From Rhodospirillales bacterium (GTDB taxonomy: Bacteria > Pseudomonadota > Alphaproteobacteria > Rhodospirillales > Magnetospirillaceae), in contig JACMKT010000004.1 of the NCBI GenBank assembly GCA_014380005.1, forward strand, positions 1 through 41,381: DNA of 41,381 bases, in the 5' to 3' direction. Of this stretch, positions 16,416 through 25,489 are shown piece by piece. Every line of letters starts with the position of its first letter. Positions within the stretch are counted from its first letter, which is position 1. The position numbers and the translations under genes were made by a program. The notes beneath the pieces were generated by a model. The model made no database searches and was not told where the DNA came from. It saw only the letters and a list, made by a program, of their open reading frames with translations.

Positions 16416-18065
16416 ATGCAATTGCATGGTGTTGCGCAGGCGCTGCTGGTTCTTTCGGCAGTGGCCGCGCTGGGGCTGACCTTGGGTCAGATCAAGATTG
16501 CCGGGGTTCGTCTTGGCGTGGGTGGCGCGCTGTTCGCCGGATTGGCCTTCGGTCATTTCGGCATCGGCATGGACGCCACCATGCTGAGCTTCGCCCGTGA
16601 ATTCGGCTTGGTGCTGTTCGTCTATGCCATCGGCGTGGCGGTGGGACCGGGCTTCTTTCAGGCGTTCAAGAAGGACGGTCTGGCGCTGAATTTGATGGCG
16701 GTGGCCATCGTGGCGTTGGGCACGCTGACGGCGGTGCTGGTGCATTTGCTGGGCGGCATCGAGCTGCCGGCGGCGCTGGGCATCCTGTCGGGCGCGGTGA
16801 CCAACACGCCGTCCCTGGCTGCCGGCCAACAGGTCCTGGCGACCCTGGGCGTGCCCAATGGCGGCACCGTGCTGGGCCAAGCCTATGCGGTGGCCTATCC
16901 GTTCGGCATCGTCGGCATCCTGCTCAGCATGTTGTTCCTGCGCTTTGTCTTCGGCCTCAACACCAAGGTGGCGGCCAAGGAATTCGAAGACGCTCGTATC
17001 GCCAACTACACCGCCGTGGAAACGGTGAATGTGGAAGTGCGCAATCCGGCGGTGGTGGGTTGCCAGCTGCGCGATCTGGACGAATTGAGGGAAATGGGCG
17101 TGGTGCTGTCGCGGGTGCTGCATGACGGCAGCCAGCACGTGGTCAGCGCCGAGGACGTGCTGGCCGAAGGCGACGTGGTGCTGGCCGTGGGGCCGCGCAA
17201 TAAGCTGGATCAGTTGAAGCGCCTGATCGGTCCCGTCGCCCAAGTGGACCTCAAGGCCATGCAATCCGCGGACGTCACCTGGGAACGCATGGTCGTCACC
17301 CATTCGGGCGTGTTGGGCAAGTCCCTGGGCGAGTTGAACCTGCGCGCCTGCTACAACGTGGTCATTAGCCGGCTCAATCGCGGCGGCCTTGAATTGGTGC
17401 CCGGCGCCCATTTGAAACTTCAGTTTGGCGACATGCTGACCGTGGTGGGCGATCCCGCCAGCTTCCCCGAAGTGGCGGCCCTGGTGGGCAACCGCTCCAA
17501 GGCGCTGCAGGAAACCCAGATGGTGCCCATCTTCATCGGCATCGCCTTGGGCATGCTGCTGGGATCGCTGCCCATCGCCATTCCCGGTCTGCCGGCACCC
17601 GTGCAGTTGGGTTTGGCCGGCGGTCCGCTGATCGTCGCCATTCTGCTGTCGCGCCTGGGCCATATCGGCCCGGTGGTGTGGTTCATGCCGCCCGCCGTCA
17701 ACCATATGATGCGCGACCTTGGCATCGCCTTGTTCCTGGCCGCCGTGGGCGTCAAATCGGGCCAGGGCTTCGTGGATACGCTGGTCCATGGCGACGGCCT
17801 GAAATGGGTGGCGTTTGGCGCCGTGGTCACCCTGGTGCCGCTGATGATCGTTTCCGTGGTGGGCTATTGGCTGACGCGGACCAACTATCTCAGCCTGTGC
17901 GGCGTGCTGGCCGGCTCCATGACCGATCCGCCCGCCTTGGCCTTCGCCCAGGGCATGTCGCCGTCCGAGGCGCCCATCCTGGCCTATGCCACCGTCTATC
18001 CCCTGGTCATGGTGCTGCGCGTCATCGCACCCCAGGTGGTCGCCCTGTTGCTGTGGGGCGGCTGA
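16416..18065 (+). CDS. AspT/YidE/YbjL-type putative transporter
   Basis: A 549-residue membrane protein. Two hydrophobic blocks of about five helices each (residues roughly 1-160 and 370-549) flank a cytoplasmic region with two TrkA-C (RCK-C) domains around 200-365 (VVGCQLRDLDEL, GDVVLAVGPRNKLDQL, GKSLGELNLRACYNVVISRLNRGG, GDMLTVVGDP). The glycine-rich repeat GILSGAVTNTPSLAA in the first half is matched by GVLAGSMTDPPALAF in the second, the internal duplication of the aspartate:alanine exchanger family. The substrate cannot be read from sequence. TAAGGG lies 8 nt before the ATG. A strong hairpin follows the stop. Confidence 0.9.
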   Translation: MQLHGVAQALLVLSAVAALGLTLGQIKIAGVRLGVGGALFAGLAFGHFGIGMDATMLSFAREFGLVLFVYAIGVAVGPGFFQAFKKDGLALNLMAVAIVALGTLTAVLVHLLGGIELPAALGILSGAVTNTPSLAAGQQVLATLGVPNGGTVLGQAYAVAYPFGIVGILLSMLFLRFVFGLNTKVAAKEFEDARIANYTAVETVNVEVRNPAVVGCQLRDLDELREMGVVLSRVLHDGSQHVVSAEDVLAEGDVVLAVGPRNKLDQLKRLIGPVAQVDLKAMQSADVTWERMVVTHSGVLGKSLGELNLRACYNVVISRLNRGGLELVPGAHLKLQFGDMLTVVGDPASFPEVAALVGNRSKALQETQMVPIFIGIALGMLLGSLPIAIPGLPAPVQLGLAGGPLIVAILLSRLGHIGPVVWFMPPAVNHMMRDLGIALFLAAVGVKSGQGFVDTLVHGDGLKWVAFGAVVTLVPLMIVSVVGYWLTRTNYLSLCGVLAGSMTDPPALAFAQGMSPSEAPILAYATVYPLVMVLRVIAPQVVALLLWGG

Positions 18066-18070
18066 CGTTT

Positions 18071-18110
18071 TGATGCTCCGCGCGGTCCAACCAAGCCGCG
18101 CGGAGCATCA
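18071..18110 (+). terminator. Hairpin terminator after the AspT-type gene
   Basis: Arms 18071-18085 and 18096-18110 form a perfect 15-bp, GC-rich stem with a 10-nt loop, starting 6 nt after the stop codon. The downstream tract has only scattered T, so it may not be a canonical intrinsic terminator, but it is the clear end of this transcription unit. Confidence 0.65.
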
Positions 18111-18175
18111 TCCGCTGTTGCATCATAAATCTATCCCGCTATCCTGTGCGTCCACCTACGACTTGCGGGGATGTT

Positions 18176-19906
18176 GTGGCGCAGCGCAGCAACGGAAACG
18201 GGAATACGCTCGCAGAGCTTGAGCGCGAAAATGCTGAACTGCGCTTGTTCCGCGCCGTGTTTAACATGGCGTCCGAAGGGATGATGGTGACCGATGCGGA
18301 AAACCGCATCCTGGCCGTCAATCCCGCCTTCACCCTGATCACCGGTTTCGCGCCCGCCGACGTGGTCGGCAATACGCCGGGCTGCCTGCGTTCGGGCCAG
18401 CACGAGCCCGCCTTCTTCGATAATCTGTGGAGCGAGCTGCACCGCAATGGCCGCTGGACGGGCGAGCTGTGGAACCGCCGCAAGAATGGCGAGGTCTACC
18501 GCACGTGGCTGTCCATCGCCACCGAGCGTGACGGCAGCGGCGCCATCCACCGCCATATCGGCATTTTCCGCGACATTTCCGAAGCCCGCGACAATGCGGA
18601 AAAGCTGTGGCAGCAGACCAATTTCGATCCACTAACCAAGCTGCCCAACCGCTCGCTGTTCCTGGACCGCCTGCTCCAAGCGCTGGTGCTGGCCGGGCGC
18701 AGCAATAAGCGCGCGGCTTTGGTCTTCATCGGCATCGACGGCTTCAAGAATATCAACGACACCCTGGGCCACACCATCGGCGACATGGTGCTGGCGGAAG
18801 CCGCCCGGCGCTTCCAAAGTGCGGTGCGCAAGGGCGACACCCTGGCCCGTTTCGGCGGCGACGAATTCACCGCCGTGCTGACCGACATCACCACGGTGGA
18901 AGAGGTCGAGCAGGTGGTGCGCGCCCTGCTGGAATGCCTAGCCGAACCGTTCCTGATCGAGGCCCACCAGATCCTCATCTCATGCTCCATCGGCATCAGC
19001 CTGTGGCCGGGCGACGGCGACGATGTGGAGGCGGTCATGCGCAACTCCACCAGCGCCATGCGCAAGGCCAAGGATGCCGGGCGCAACACCTTCCAGTTCT
19101 TCACGCCCAGCATGGACGCCCGCGCCCAGGCCCGCTCGCGCCTTGCCAGCGAATTGTCCGACGCGCTGGAACATGACGAATTCACCCTGGTCTACCAGCC
19201 CATCATCAATGTCCAGAGCGGGCAGGTGGCCGGGGCGGAAGCGTTGTTGCGCTGGCACAACCGCTTCATCGGCGCCATCTCGCCCGATCAGTTCGTGCCC
19301 TTGGCCGAGGAAATGGGCCTGATCCTGCCCATCGGCGACTGGCTGCTGACCGCCGCCTGCCGCGAAGCCGCCAGTTGGCAGGGTATCTCCGATCCCCCCC
19401 TGCGTGTCGCCATCAACGTATCGCCCCGTCAGGTCCAGCAGGGCGACATCGCCAGCGCATTGGAACGCGCGCTGGAGGTCACCGGCCTGTCGCCCCACGT
19501 GGTCACGGTGGAGATCACCGAGGGCCTGCTGCTGGCCTCGGGTGGCGAGGTGCTGAAGAAGATCAACCGCATCCGCGACGTGGGCGCCAAGATCGCGGTG
19601 GATGATTTCGGCACCGGCTATGCCTCGCTCAGCTATCTGAAGCATTTCCCGGTGGATATCCTCAAGATCGACCGCTCCTTCGTGTCCAAGGTGATGGACA
19701 ATGCCGAGGACGCCCGCCTGATCGAAGCCATCATCGCTTTGGGCCATTCCCTGGGCATGAAGATCGTGGGCGAGGGGGTGGAGACCGCCGAACAGATGGC
19801 CTTCCTGGCCGATCGCGGCTGCGACTTCGTCCAGGGCTACCGCTTCAGCCCGCCGCTGGCCGCCGAACGGTTCAGGGAATTTGTGACCTCTGGCGTGCGA
19901 CCCTAG
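18176..19906 (+). CDS. PAS-GGDEF-EAL cyclic-di-GMP protein
   Basis: About 576 residues from a GTG start at 18176 (GCGGGG 5 nt upstream); a GTG at 18146 in frame is an alternative. Order: short coiled coil (LAELERENAEL), PAS domain (about 20-140, VNPAFTLITGF, RRKNGEVYRTWLSIA), GGDEF domain (about 155-310) and EAL domain (about 320-570). FGGDEF is intact, and an RKGD inhibitory site lies five residues before it, so a feedback-controlled cyclase is possible. In the EAL domain AEALLRW, NVSPRQ, EITEG, VDDFGTGYASLSYL and EGVET are all conserved, so phosphodiesterase activity is expected. No membrane segment; cytoplasmic. Upstream is the hairpin of the transporter gene; a hybrid kinase follows 47 nt downstream. 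Confidence 0.93.
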   Translation: MAQRSNGNGNTLAELERENAELRLFRAVFNMASEGMMVTDAENRILAVNPAFTLITGFAPADVVGNTPGCLRSGQHEPAFFDNLWSELHRNGRWTGELWNRRKNGEVYRTWLSIATERDGSGAIHRHIGIFRDISEARDNAEKLWQQTNFDPLTKLPNRSLFLDRLLQALVLAGRSNKRAALVFIGIDGFKNINDTLGHTIGDMVLAEAARRFQSAVRKGDTLARFGGDEFTAVLTDITTVEEVEQVVRALLECLAEPFLIEAHQILISCSIGISLWPGDGDDVEAVMRNSTSAMRKAKDAGRNTFQFFTPSMDARAQARSRLASELSDALEHDEFTLVYQPIINVQSGQVAGAEALLRWHNRFIGAISPDQFVPLAEEMGLILPIGDWLLTAACREAASWQGISDPPLRVAINVSPRQVQQGDIASALERALEVTGLSPHVVTVEITEGLLLASGGEVLKKINRIRDVGAKIAVDDFGTGYASLSYLKHFPVDILKIDRSFVSKVMDNAEDARLIEAIIALGHSLGMKIVGEGVETAEQMAFLADRGCDFVQGYRFSPPLAAERFREFVTSGVRP

Positions 19907-19953
19907 GGTGTTCACCTGATGACACAAATGGCCTGCGCCTGCGACAAAGGGTA

Positions 19954-21663
19954 ATGGGCATTCTGTGCGTACGTCTGATGCTGGTTCCGGCGTTGTTATT
20001 GGCGCTGGCGCAGCCATGCGCGGCGCAAGGCATGTCCGGGGGCGCTTCCCTTCCCGTGCTGGCGTTGTGGATGGCGGGCGCCGTCAATGTGGCCTGCTGC
20101 GGCGCCGTGGCGTTTTGGCTGCTGCGGTCCAAGCGGATCGCCGCAGCCCGCTTTGCGATTCTGGTCAGGGAACTGGAGCAGGCCAAGGCGGCGGCGGAGC
20201 GGGCATCCGTTGCCAAGGCCGAATTCCTGGCGGTCATGAGCCATGAAATCCGCACGCCCCTGCACGGCTGGGCGGGCCTGACCCAATTGCTGGAAAGCAC
20301 CAATCTGGACGACAGCCAGCGCCATTATGTGGGCCTGTTGCGCCACACCGCCGAGAATTTGACCCAGTTGATCGGCGACATCCTGGACATGTCGCGCATC
20401 GAGGCTGGGCGGCTGGAACTGACCGCCGAGCCGTTCCGCCTGATGGACCTTGTGGACGAATCGGCGGCGTTGGGCCGCGCCCAGGCCTCGGCCAAGGGGT
20501 TGGGGTTCCACCTGGATGTGGCGCCCGGCTTGCCGCCGGCCCTGTCGGGCGACAGGGCGGCCATCCGCCAGATCGTGCTGAACTTCCTGAACAACGCGGC
20601 CAAATTCACCCGCGAGGGCGAAATCCGGCTGGTGGTGGGCCAAGGCGAGCACGGCCTGCGCTTCACCGTGGAGGATACCGGCTGCGGCATCCCGCTGGAT
20701 CAGCAGGATGCCATTTTCGACACCTTCACTCAGGTGGACGGTTCGGCCCGGCGCCATTATGGCGGTTCGGGGCTGGGGCTGGCCATCTGCCGGCGGCTGG
20801 CCGAGATGATGGGCGGGCAGGTGGGCGTGCGTTCGGTGCCCGGTTCCGGCACCGTCATCTGGTGCGAGCTGCCGCTTCCCACGGCCAGTGAGCCGGCGGC
20901 GGCACCGCTTCCTTTCGTCAAAACTCTGCCGGCCAATCTGCGCATTCTGTTCGCCGATGACGTGGAACTGAACCGGCTGGTGCTGCGCGAGTTCCTGGCC
21001 GGCACCGGCGCCGTGCTGGACGAAGCCGCCGATGGTGCCGAGGCGTTGGCGAAGACGGAAAACGGCCACTATGATCTGGTGGTGCTGGATTTGCGCATGC
21101 CCGGCATGGACGGCTTCCAGGCCGCCCGCGCCATCCGCGAGCGTGAGCGCCGATTGGGTTTGCCGCCGCTGCCCTTGGCGGCGCTGACCGCCGGTGCGGC
21201 CCCGGAGGACCGGCAAATGGCCGCTGCCGCCGGGTTCAACATCTTCCTGCCCAAGCCCATCGACCGCCCGGCATTGATCGCCGCCTTGGCCGAGTTGATG
21301 TCCACCGCCCAGCCGCAATCCACCGCCTTACCGCCGCCCCCCGCTATTCCTGATGGGCCCGCCATTCCCGCCGGACTAGAGCACATGCTGCCCCTGTTCA
21401 TCGCCGAGATGGAAAAGGACGCCGCCACCCTTCAATCCCTGGCCCAGGCGCCCTTGGACCAATTGGGCGAGCACGTTCACGCCATGCGCGGCAAATGCGC
21501 CATGTTCGGCGAAGACATTCTGTATACCTTGCTGACCAGCCTTGAGGACAATTGTCAGGCCGGCAGCCATGACGGCAATCCCGCGCTTATAGCGCTGATT
21601 GTTGAACGTGCACTCCAACTTCGGGTATATGATCCAGCTTTCGCCACGGTCGCTGAAGCATGA
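19954..21663 (+). CDS. Hybrid sensor histidine kinase with receiver and HPt-like domain
   Basis: A 569-residue protein with a signal-peptide-like N-terminus and one further membrane helix (VLALWMAGAVNVACCGAVAFW). There is hardly any periplasmic sensor, so the signal is probably sensed in or near the membrane. Then come a HisKA domain (MSHEIRTPLHG, phospho-acceptor His97), an HATPase domain (NFLNNAAKF, DTGCGIP, GGSGLGLAIC), and a receiver domain (ILFADDVELN, VVLDLRMPGMDG, LPKPIDR). At the C-terminus HVHAMRGKCAMFG looks like an HPt phosphotransfer motif. All steps of a phosphorelay thus lie in one chain, but no output partner is encoded nearby. The stop overlaps the start of the Rrf2 gene. AAAGG precedes the ATG. 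Confidence 0.92.
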   Translation: MGILCVRLMLVPALLLALAQPCAAQGMSGGASLPVLALWMAGAVNVACCGAVAFWLLRSKRIAAARFAILVRELEQAKAAAERASVAKAEFLAVMSHEIRTPLHGWAGLTQLLESTNLDDSQRHYVGLLRHTAENLTQLIGDILDMSRIEAGRLELTAEPFRLMDLVDESAALGRAQASAKGLGFHLDVAPGLPPALSGDRAAIRQIVLNFLNNAAKFTREGEIRLVVGQGEHGLRFTVEDTGCGIPLDQQDAIFDTFTQVDGSARRHYGGSGLGLAICRRLAEMMGGQVGVRSVPGSGTVIWCELPLPTASEPAAAPLPFVKTLPANLRILFADDVELNRLVLREFLAGTGAVLDEAADGAEALAKTENGHYDLVVLDLRMPGMDGFQAARAIRERERRLGLPPLPLAALTAGAAPEDRQMAAAAGFNIFLPKPIDRPALIAALAELMSTAQPQSTALPPPPAIPDGPAIPAGLEHMLPLFIAEMEKDAATLQSLAQAPLDQLGEHVHAMRGKCAMFGEDILYTLLTSLEDNCQAGSHDGNPALIALIVERALQLRVYDPAFATVAEA

Positions 21664-22049
21664 AGATCACCCAGTTCACCGATTACTCATTACGGCTGCT
21701 GTTGTATCTCGCCTCACGGCGGGACCGGGTGGTGACCGTGCGCGAAGCCGCCGAATTCTATGGCATCTCTGCCGAGCATTTGAAAAAGATCGTCCGCCGG
21801 CTGTCCGAATTGGGATATCTGGCGACGTTACGCGGCAAAAACGGCGGTCTGCGCCTGTGTGTTGAACCGGAAACCATCAATCTTGGCCGGCTCATGCGCG
21901 AAGAGGAAAATCTGGCGCTGCTGCCGTGCAGCGATGGTGGTGCAAGCTGCTGTCCGCTGACCGGATGCAAATTGGCCAATGTGGTGGATGAGGCTTTGGC
22001 GGCATTCCTTGGCGTGCTGGATAACAAGACCTTGGCGGATTTGATCTAA
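21660..22049 (+). CDS. nsrR: Rrf2-family regulator, NsrR-like, with Fe-S ligand cysteines
   Basis: A 129-residue protein: MKITQFTDYSLRLLLYLA start, winged helix (VTVREAAEFYGISAEHLKKIVRRL), then a cysteine region with C90, C97, C98 and C103 (PCSDGGASCCPLTGCKL) followed by EALAAFLGVLDNKTLADLI. The last segment is characteristic of NsrR, the NO-sensing [Fe-S] repressor of NO-detoxifying genes. The cysteine spacing (C90-x6-C97-x5-C103) is slightly longer than in typical NsrR, so the sensing chemistry should be checked. The ATG at 21660 overlaps the stop of the hybrid kinase (ATGA), implying translational coupling. No NO-detoxification gene is nearby. Confidence 0.85.
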   Translation: MKITQFTDYSLRLLLYLASRRDRVVTVREAAEFYGISAEHLKKIVRRLSELGYLATLRGKNGGLRLCVEPETINLGRLMREEENLALLPCSDGGASCCPLTGCKLANVVDEALAAFLGVLDNKTLADLI

Positions 22050-22053
22050 CTCA

Positions 22054-23217
22054 TCACCCCAGGCGCTGCGGCCCCATCCGTTCCGGCGGGAACATGGCCG
22101 ATAGGGTGCTGCCCTGGCCGGGCGCGCTTTTCAGGTTCAGCACGCCGCCATGCAGTTCCACGAAGCGGCGGCACAACGGCAGGCCCAATCCGGTGCTTTC
22201 GGCGGAATGCTGGCGGGCCAATTCCGAATCCACTTGGCCGAAGGGTTCCAGCACGCGCTCGAAATCCTCGGCGGCAATGCCGATGCCGGTATCGGTCACC
22301 GAGATGGCGAGCCAGCCCTCGGGCGTCAACGCCGCCGAGGTGGTGACGCTGCCGCCCGGCGGGGTGAATTTGATGGCGTTGGATAGCAGGTTCAGCAGGA
22401 TTTGACGCAGCACGCGGGCGTCGGCGCGCAGCGGGGGCATGTCCTCGTCCATGTCCAGTTCCAGCGCCAGATTGCTGCGGGCGGCACGGGCGGCCACCAG
22501 GGTCAGGCATTGGCGCGCCACTTCCGGCAGGGCGACTAATTCGTCGTGCAGTTCGAAGCGCCCGGCCTCCACTTTGGACAGGTCCAGAACCTCGTTGATC
22601 AGCGACAATAGGTGCTTGCCGGCGGCGTGGATGTCGCCTGCGTATTCCTTGTAATGGCTGTCGCCCAGCGGTCCCCAGAACTCCATCATCAGCATTTCCG
22701 AGAAGCCGATGATGGCGTTCAGCGGCGTGCGCAATTCATGGGACAGGCTGGCAAGGAATTCCGACTTGGTTCGGCTGGCGGCGGTGGCGCGGCATTCGGC
22801 CAGTTTCTCGGCGGTGATGTCCAGATGCATGACCGCCGCGCCGATGATGGTGTGGCTTTCGTCTTCCAGCGGCGACACCAGACAGCGGAACCAGCGCTCA
22901 AAGCCGTTGCCGTTGCATGGGTAATCGTGGTCGAAGGACATGAGTTCGCCGCTCAGTATGGCGCGTAATCCGCTGCAGACCGCGCGGGCGTCCGAATCTT
23001 CGGCGGTTTCGCTGATGGTCAGATAGTTGAGGCCCAGCCAAGGGTCGGCAGGGCCGCAATTATCGGCGGCGAAGCGGCGCCACGCCATGTTGACGGCGAC
23101 GATGTCGGCTTTGATGTCCAGGATTGCCGCCGAAGCCGGCACTGCATCCAGGAACCCCACCAGCATGGCCCGCGGCAATCCCGCTGGGGTGCCCATCTGG
23201 GACAGATCGTCCTCCAT
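22054..23217 (-). CDS. PAS-domain sensor histidine kinase
   Basis: A 387-residue soluble kinase: a PAS-like sensor (about 20-145; SAAILDIKADIVAVNMAWRRF, SHTIIGAAVMHLDIT), HisKA with SLSHELRTPLNAIIGFSEML, and HATPase (LLNLLSNAIKFTPPGG, DTGIGIAAED, STGLGLPLCRRF). No membrane helix, so it is cytoplasmic. GGGGGG just upstream of the ATG at 23217 is the likely ribosome binding site. It converges on the NsrR-like gene with only 4 nt between the stops. There is no response regulator next to it. Orphan kinase; signal unknown. Confidence 0.9.
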   Translation of the reverse strand: MEDDLSQMGTPAGLPRAMLVGFLDAVPASAAILDIKADIVAVNMAWRRFAADNCGPADPWLGLNYLTISETAEDSDARAVCSGLRAILSGELMSFDHDYPCNGNGFERWFRCLVSPLEDESHTIIGAAVMHLDITAEKLAECRATAASRTKSEFLASLSHELRTPLNAIIGFSEMLMMEFWGPLGDSHYKEYAGDIHAAGKHLLSLINEVLDLSKVEAGRFELHDELVALPEVARQCLTLVAARAARSNLALELDMDEDMPPLRADARVLRQILLNLLSNAIKFTPPGGSVTTSAALTPEGWLAISVTDTGIGIAAEDFERVLEPFGQVDSELARQHSAESTGLGLPLCRRFVELHGGVLNLKSAPGQGSTLSAMFPPERMGPQRLG

Positions 23218-23291
23218 GCAGTCCCCCCCTGCTTATTTTCGGACGGGGGGAACTATACCAGTGGAATATACGAAAGCATAGAAACAAGCAC

Positions 23292-24344
23292 TCACGGCTG
23301 TGCCACCGGCGCCCACAGAATGTCGTCCAGGGTCTCGGCGCCGGTGATCAGCATGATCAGGCGGTCCAGCCCCAGGGCGATGCCGGCGGAATCGGGCATG
23401 CCGGCGGCCAGGGCGGCCAGGAAGTCTTCGTCGATGGGGTAGCGCTCGCCATAGATGGCCTGTTTGAGCTCCATATCGGCCTCGAACCGGCGGCGCTGTT
23501 CGGCGGCATCGGTCAACTCACCGAAGGCGTTGCACAGCTCCACGCCGCAGCCATAGGCCTCGAATCGCTCGGCCACGCGCGGATCAGTGGGGGAGGGGCG
23601 GGCCAATGCTGCCATGGACACCGGATAGGAATGCAGGATGGTGGGCACGCCGAAGCCCAGATGGGGTTCGATGCGGTCCAGCATGATCTTGAAGAAGACG
23701 TCGTCCCAGCGGTCGGAGTTTGACACCGAAATGCCCAGCCGCTTCGCCTCGCGCGAGATCAAGGCAAGGTCGGGGGTCCATGGATCGGGGGCGGTGGCCA
23801 GCACGTCCATGTCGCAGTAATCGAAGAACGCCTCGGCCACCGACAGCCGGCGCCAAGGCAGGAACGGGTCGGCCATGCGTCCGCCATGGTGCAGATGGGT
23901 GGCCCCGGCGGCGGCGGCGGCTTTGCGTACCAGGGCCTCGGTGTCGTCCATCAGTTCGTCGATGGTGCCGCCGGCGCGATACCATTCCACCATGGTGAAT
24001 TCAGGGTGGTGGGTGTCGGAGCGCTCGCCATTGCGGAACACGCGGGCGATCTGGTACAGCCGCTCCACGCCGGCCACCAGCAGCTTCTTCATGGTGAATT
24101 CGGGGCTGGTGTGCAGGTAGAATTGCGCCGCCGGATTGCCCCACGGGTCTTCCAGCCTTGTGGCGAAGGCCTTCAGATGGGGCTCCAGCCCGGGGCTGAT
24201 CTGCAGGCACGGGGTTTCCACCTCGGCGAAGTCCCGTGCGGCGAAGAAGGCGCGCGTGGCCGCCATGATCTTCTGGCGTTTGACCAGATTGTCCTTGCGG
24301 CTTGCGAATTGCTCGGGCCGCCACCACTCTTTGCCTGCCGTCAT
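23292..24344 (-). CDS. epmA: EpmA, EF-P--(R)-beta-lysine ligase
   Basis: A 350-residue class II LysRS-like protein lacking the N-terminal anticodon-binding domain, the mark of EpmA (PoxA/GenX). Start MTAGKEWWRPE at 24344, with AGAGGA just upstream. Motif 2 is YQIARVFRNGERSDTHHPEFTMVEWY, and motif 3 is IALGLDRLIMLI near the C-terminus. It attaches (R)-beta-lysine to the conserved lysine of EF-P. It is divergent from epmB, with only 14 nt between the start codons, and efp follows epmB: all three genes of the pathway are together. Confidence 0.95.
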   Translation of the reverse strand: MTAGKEWWRPEQFASRKDNLVKRQKIMAATRAFFAARDFAEVETPCLQISPGLEPHLKAFATRLEDPWGNPAAQFYLHTSPEFTMKKLLVAGVERLYQIARVFRNGERSDTHHPEFTMVEWYRAGGTIDELMDDTEALVRKAAAAAGATHLHHGGRMADPFLPWRRLSVAEAFFDYCDMDVLATAPDPWTPDLALISREAKRLGISVSNSDRWDDVFFKIMLDRIEPHLGFGVPTILHSYPVSMAALARPSPTDPRVAERFEAYGCGVELCNAFGELTDAAEQRRRFEADMELKQAIYGERYPIDEDFLAALAAGMPDSAGIALGLDRLIMLITGAETLDDILWAPVAQP

Positions 24345-24358
24345 AAATCCTCTATCCA

Positions 24359-25414
24359 ATGCTGATGTCTTCCGAACCGAACCTGACCCGCAATTCCCTA
24401 CGCAATGCCGACGACCTGATCCAGGCCGGCTTGGTGCCGCCCGAGGACCACGCTGCCCTGGACCACGTGGCGGCGCGCACTGCCATCGCGGTGACGCCGG
24501 CCGTGGTCGATCTGATCCAATCCCCCGGCGACCCCATCGCCCGCCAATTCGTACCCTCGGCGGCGGAGCTGCACACCGCGCCCGAGGAACGCACCGACCC
24601 CATCGGCGACGAAGCCTACAGCCCGGTGAAGGGCATCGTCCACCGCTACCCTGACCGGGTGCTGCTGAAACCCATCATGGTCTGCCCGGTCTATTGCCGC
24701 TTCTGCTTCCGGCGCGAGGCGGTGGGCGATGCCGATGGCACCCTGAGTGCCCCTGAGATGGATGCCGCTTTGGCCTATGTGGCGGGCCGCCCGGAGGTGC
24801 GCGAAATCATCGTCACCGGCGGCGATCCCTTCATGCTGCCGCCCGCCCGATTGGCCGCGCTGGTTGCCCGAATCGCCGCCATCCCCCATGTGGAGGTGCT
24901 GCGTTTCCATACCCGCATCCCCGTGGCCGACCCCGACCGGGTCACCGCCACAATGGCCGCCGCGCTGAAGACCGAGTCCGAATTGGCCGTCTGGGTGTCG
25001 GTGCACGCCAATCACGCCCGTGAATTGTCGCCCGCCGCCCGCCGCGCCCTGCGCCATCTGGCCGATGCCGGTCTGCCGCTGGTGTCGCAGACCGTGCTGC
25101 TGCGCGGCGTCAACGACAGCGCCGACGCGTTGGAAGAATTGTTCCGCGCCTTGGTGCGTAACCGCGTGCGGCCTTATTACCTGCACCACCCCGACCTTGC
25201 CCGCGGCACGTCCCATTTCCGCCTGTCCATCGCTGAAGGCCAAGCCATCATGCGCGCCCTGCGTGGCCGCCTGACCGGCATCGCCCAACCCACTTACGTG
25301 CTCGACATTCCCGGCGGCGCCGGCAAGGTGCCGCTGATGCCCGCATGGTGGGACGAGGCGCGGGGCGAGGTGACGGACTGGCAGGGGGAGACGCATAAGT
25401 ATCCGCCGGGATAA
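24359..25414 (+). CDS. epmB: EpmB, EF-P lysine 2,3-aminomutase
   Basis: A 351-residue radical-SAM protein of the lysine 2,3-aminomutase family. The cluster-binding cysteines are C109, C113 and C116 (CPVYCRFCFRREAVG), followed by EIIVTGGDPFML and RFHTRIPV. The PLP lysine is near the C-terminus in GGAGKVPLMP. Compared with clostridial aminomutases it lacks the long C-terminal extension, as expected for EpmB, which converts L-alpha-lysine to (R)-beta-lysine for EpmA. No good ribosome binding site precedes either ATG (24359 or 24365), and the region is squeezed against the divergent epmA start, so a leaderless or weakly initiated message is possible. Confidence 0.93.
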   Translation: MLMSSEPNLTRNSLRNADDLIQAGLVPPEDHAALDHVAARTAIAVTPAVVDLIQSPGDPIARQFVPSAAELHTAPEERTDPIGDEAYSPVKGIVHRYPDRVLLKPIMVCPVYCRFCFRREAVGDADGTLSAPEMDAALAYVAGRPEVREIIVTGGDPFMLPPARLAALVARIAAIPHVEVLRFHTRIPVADPDRVTATMAAALKTESELAVWVSVHANHARELSPAARRALRHLADAGLPLVSQTVLLRGVNDSADALEELFRALVRNRVRPYYLHHPDLARGTSHFRLSIAEGQAIMRALRGRLTGIAQPTYVLDIPGGAGKVPLMPAWWDEARGEVTDWQGETHKYPPG

Positions 25415-25425
25415 GCGGGCTTCGG

Positions 25426-25454
25426 TTGCCATTGTCGGCCCAACCTGCTAGCTT
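25426..25454 (+). promoter_or_regulatory. Possible sigma-70-type promoter of efp
   Basis: TTGCCA at 25426-25431 and TAGCTT at 25449-25454 are separated by 17 bp, just upstream of the efp start at 25490. It is a plausible housekeeping promoter found by eye only; efp may also be read from epmB. Confidence 0.3.
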
Positions 25455-25489
25455 CCGCGCCAATTTCCCGTCAGACCTTTGGATATCCC

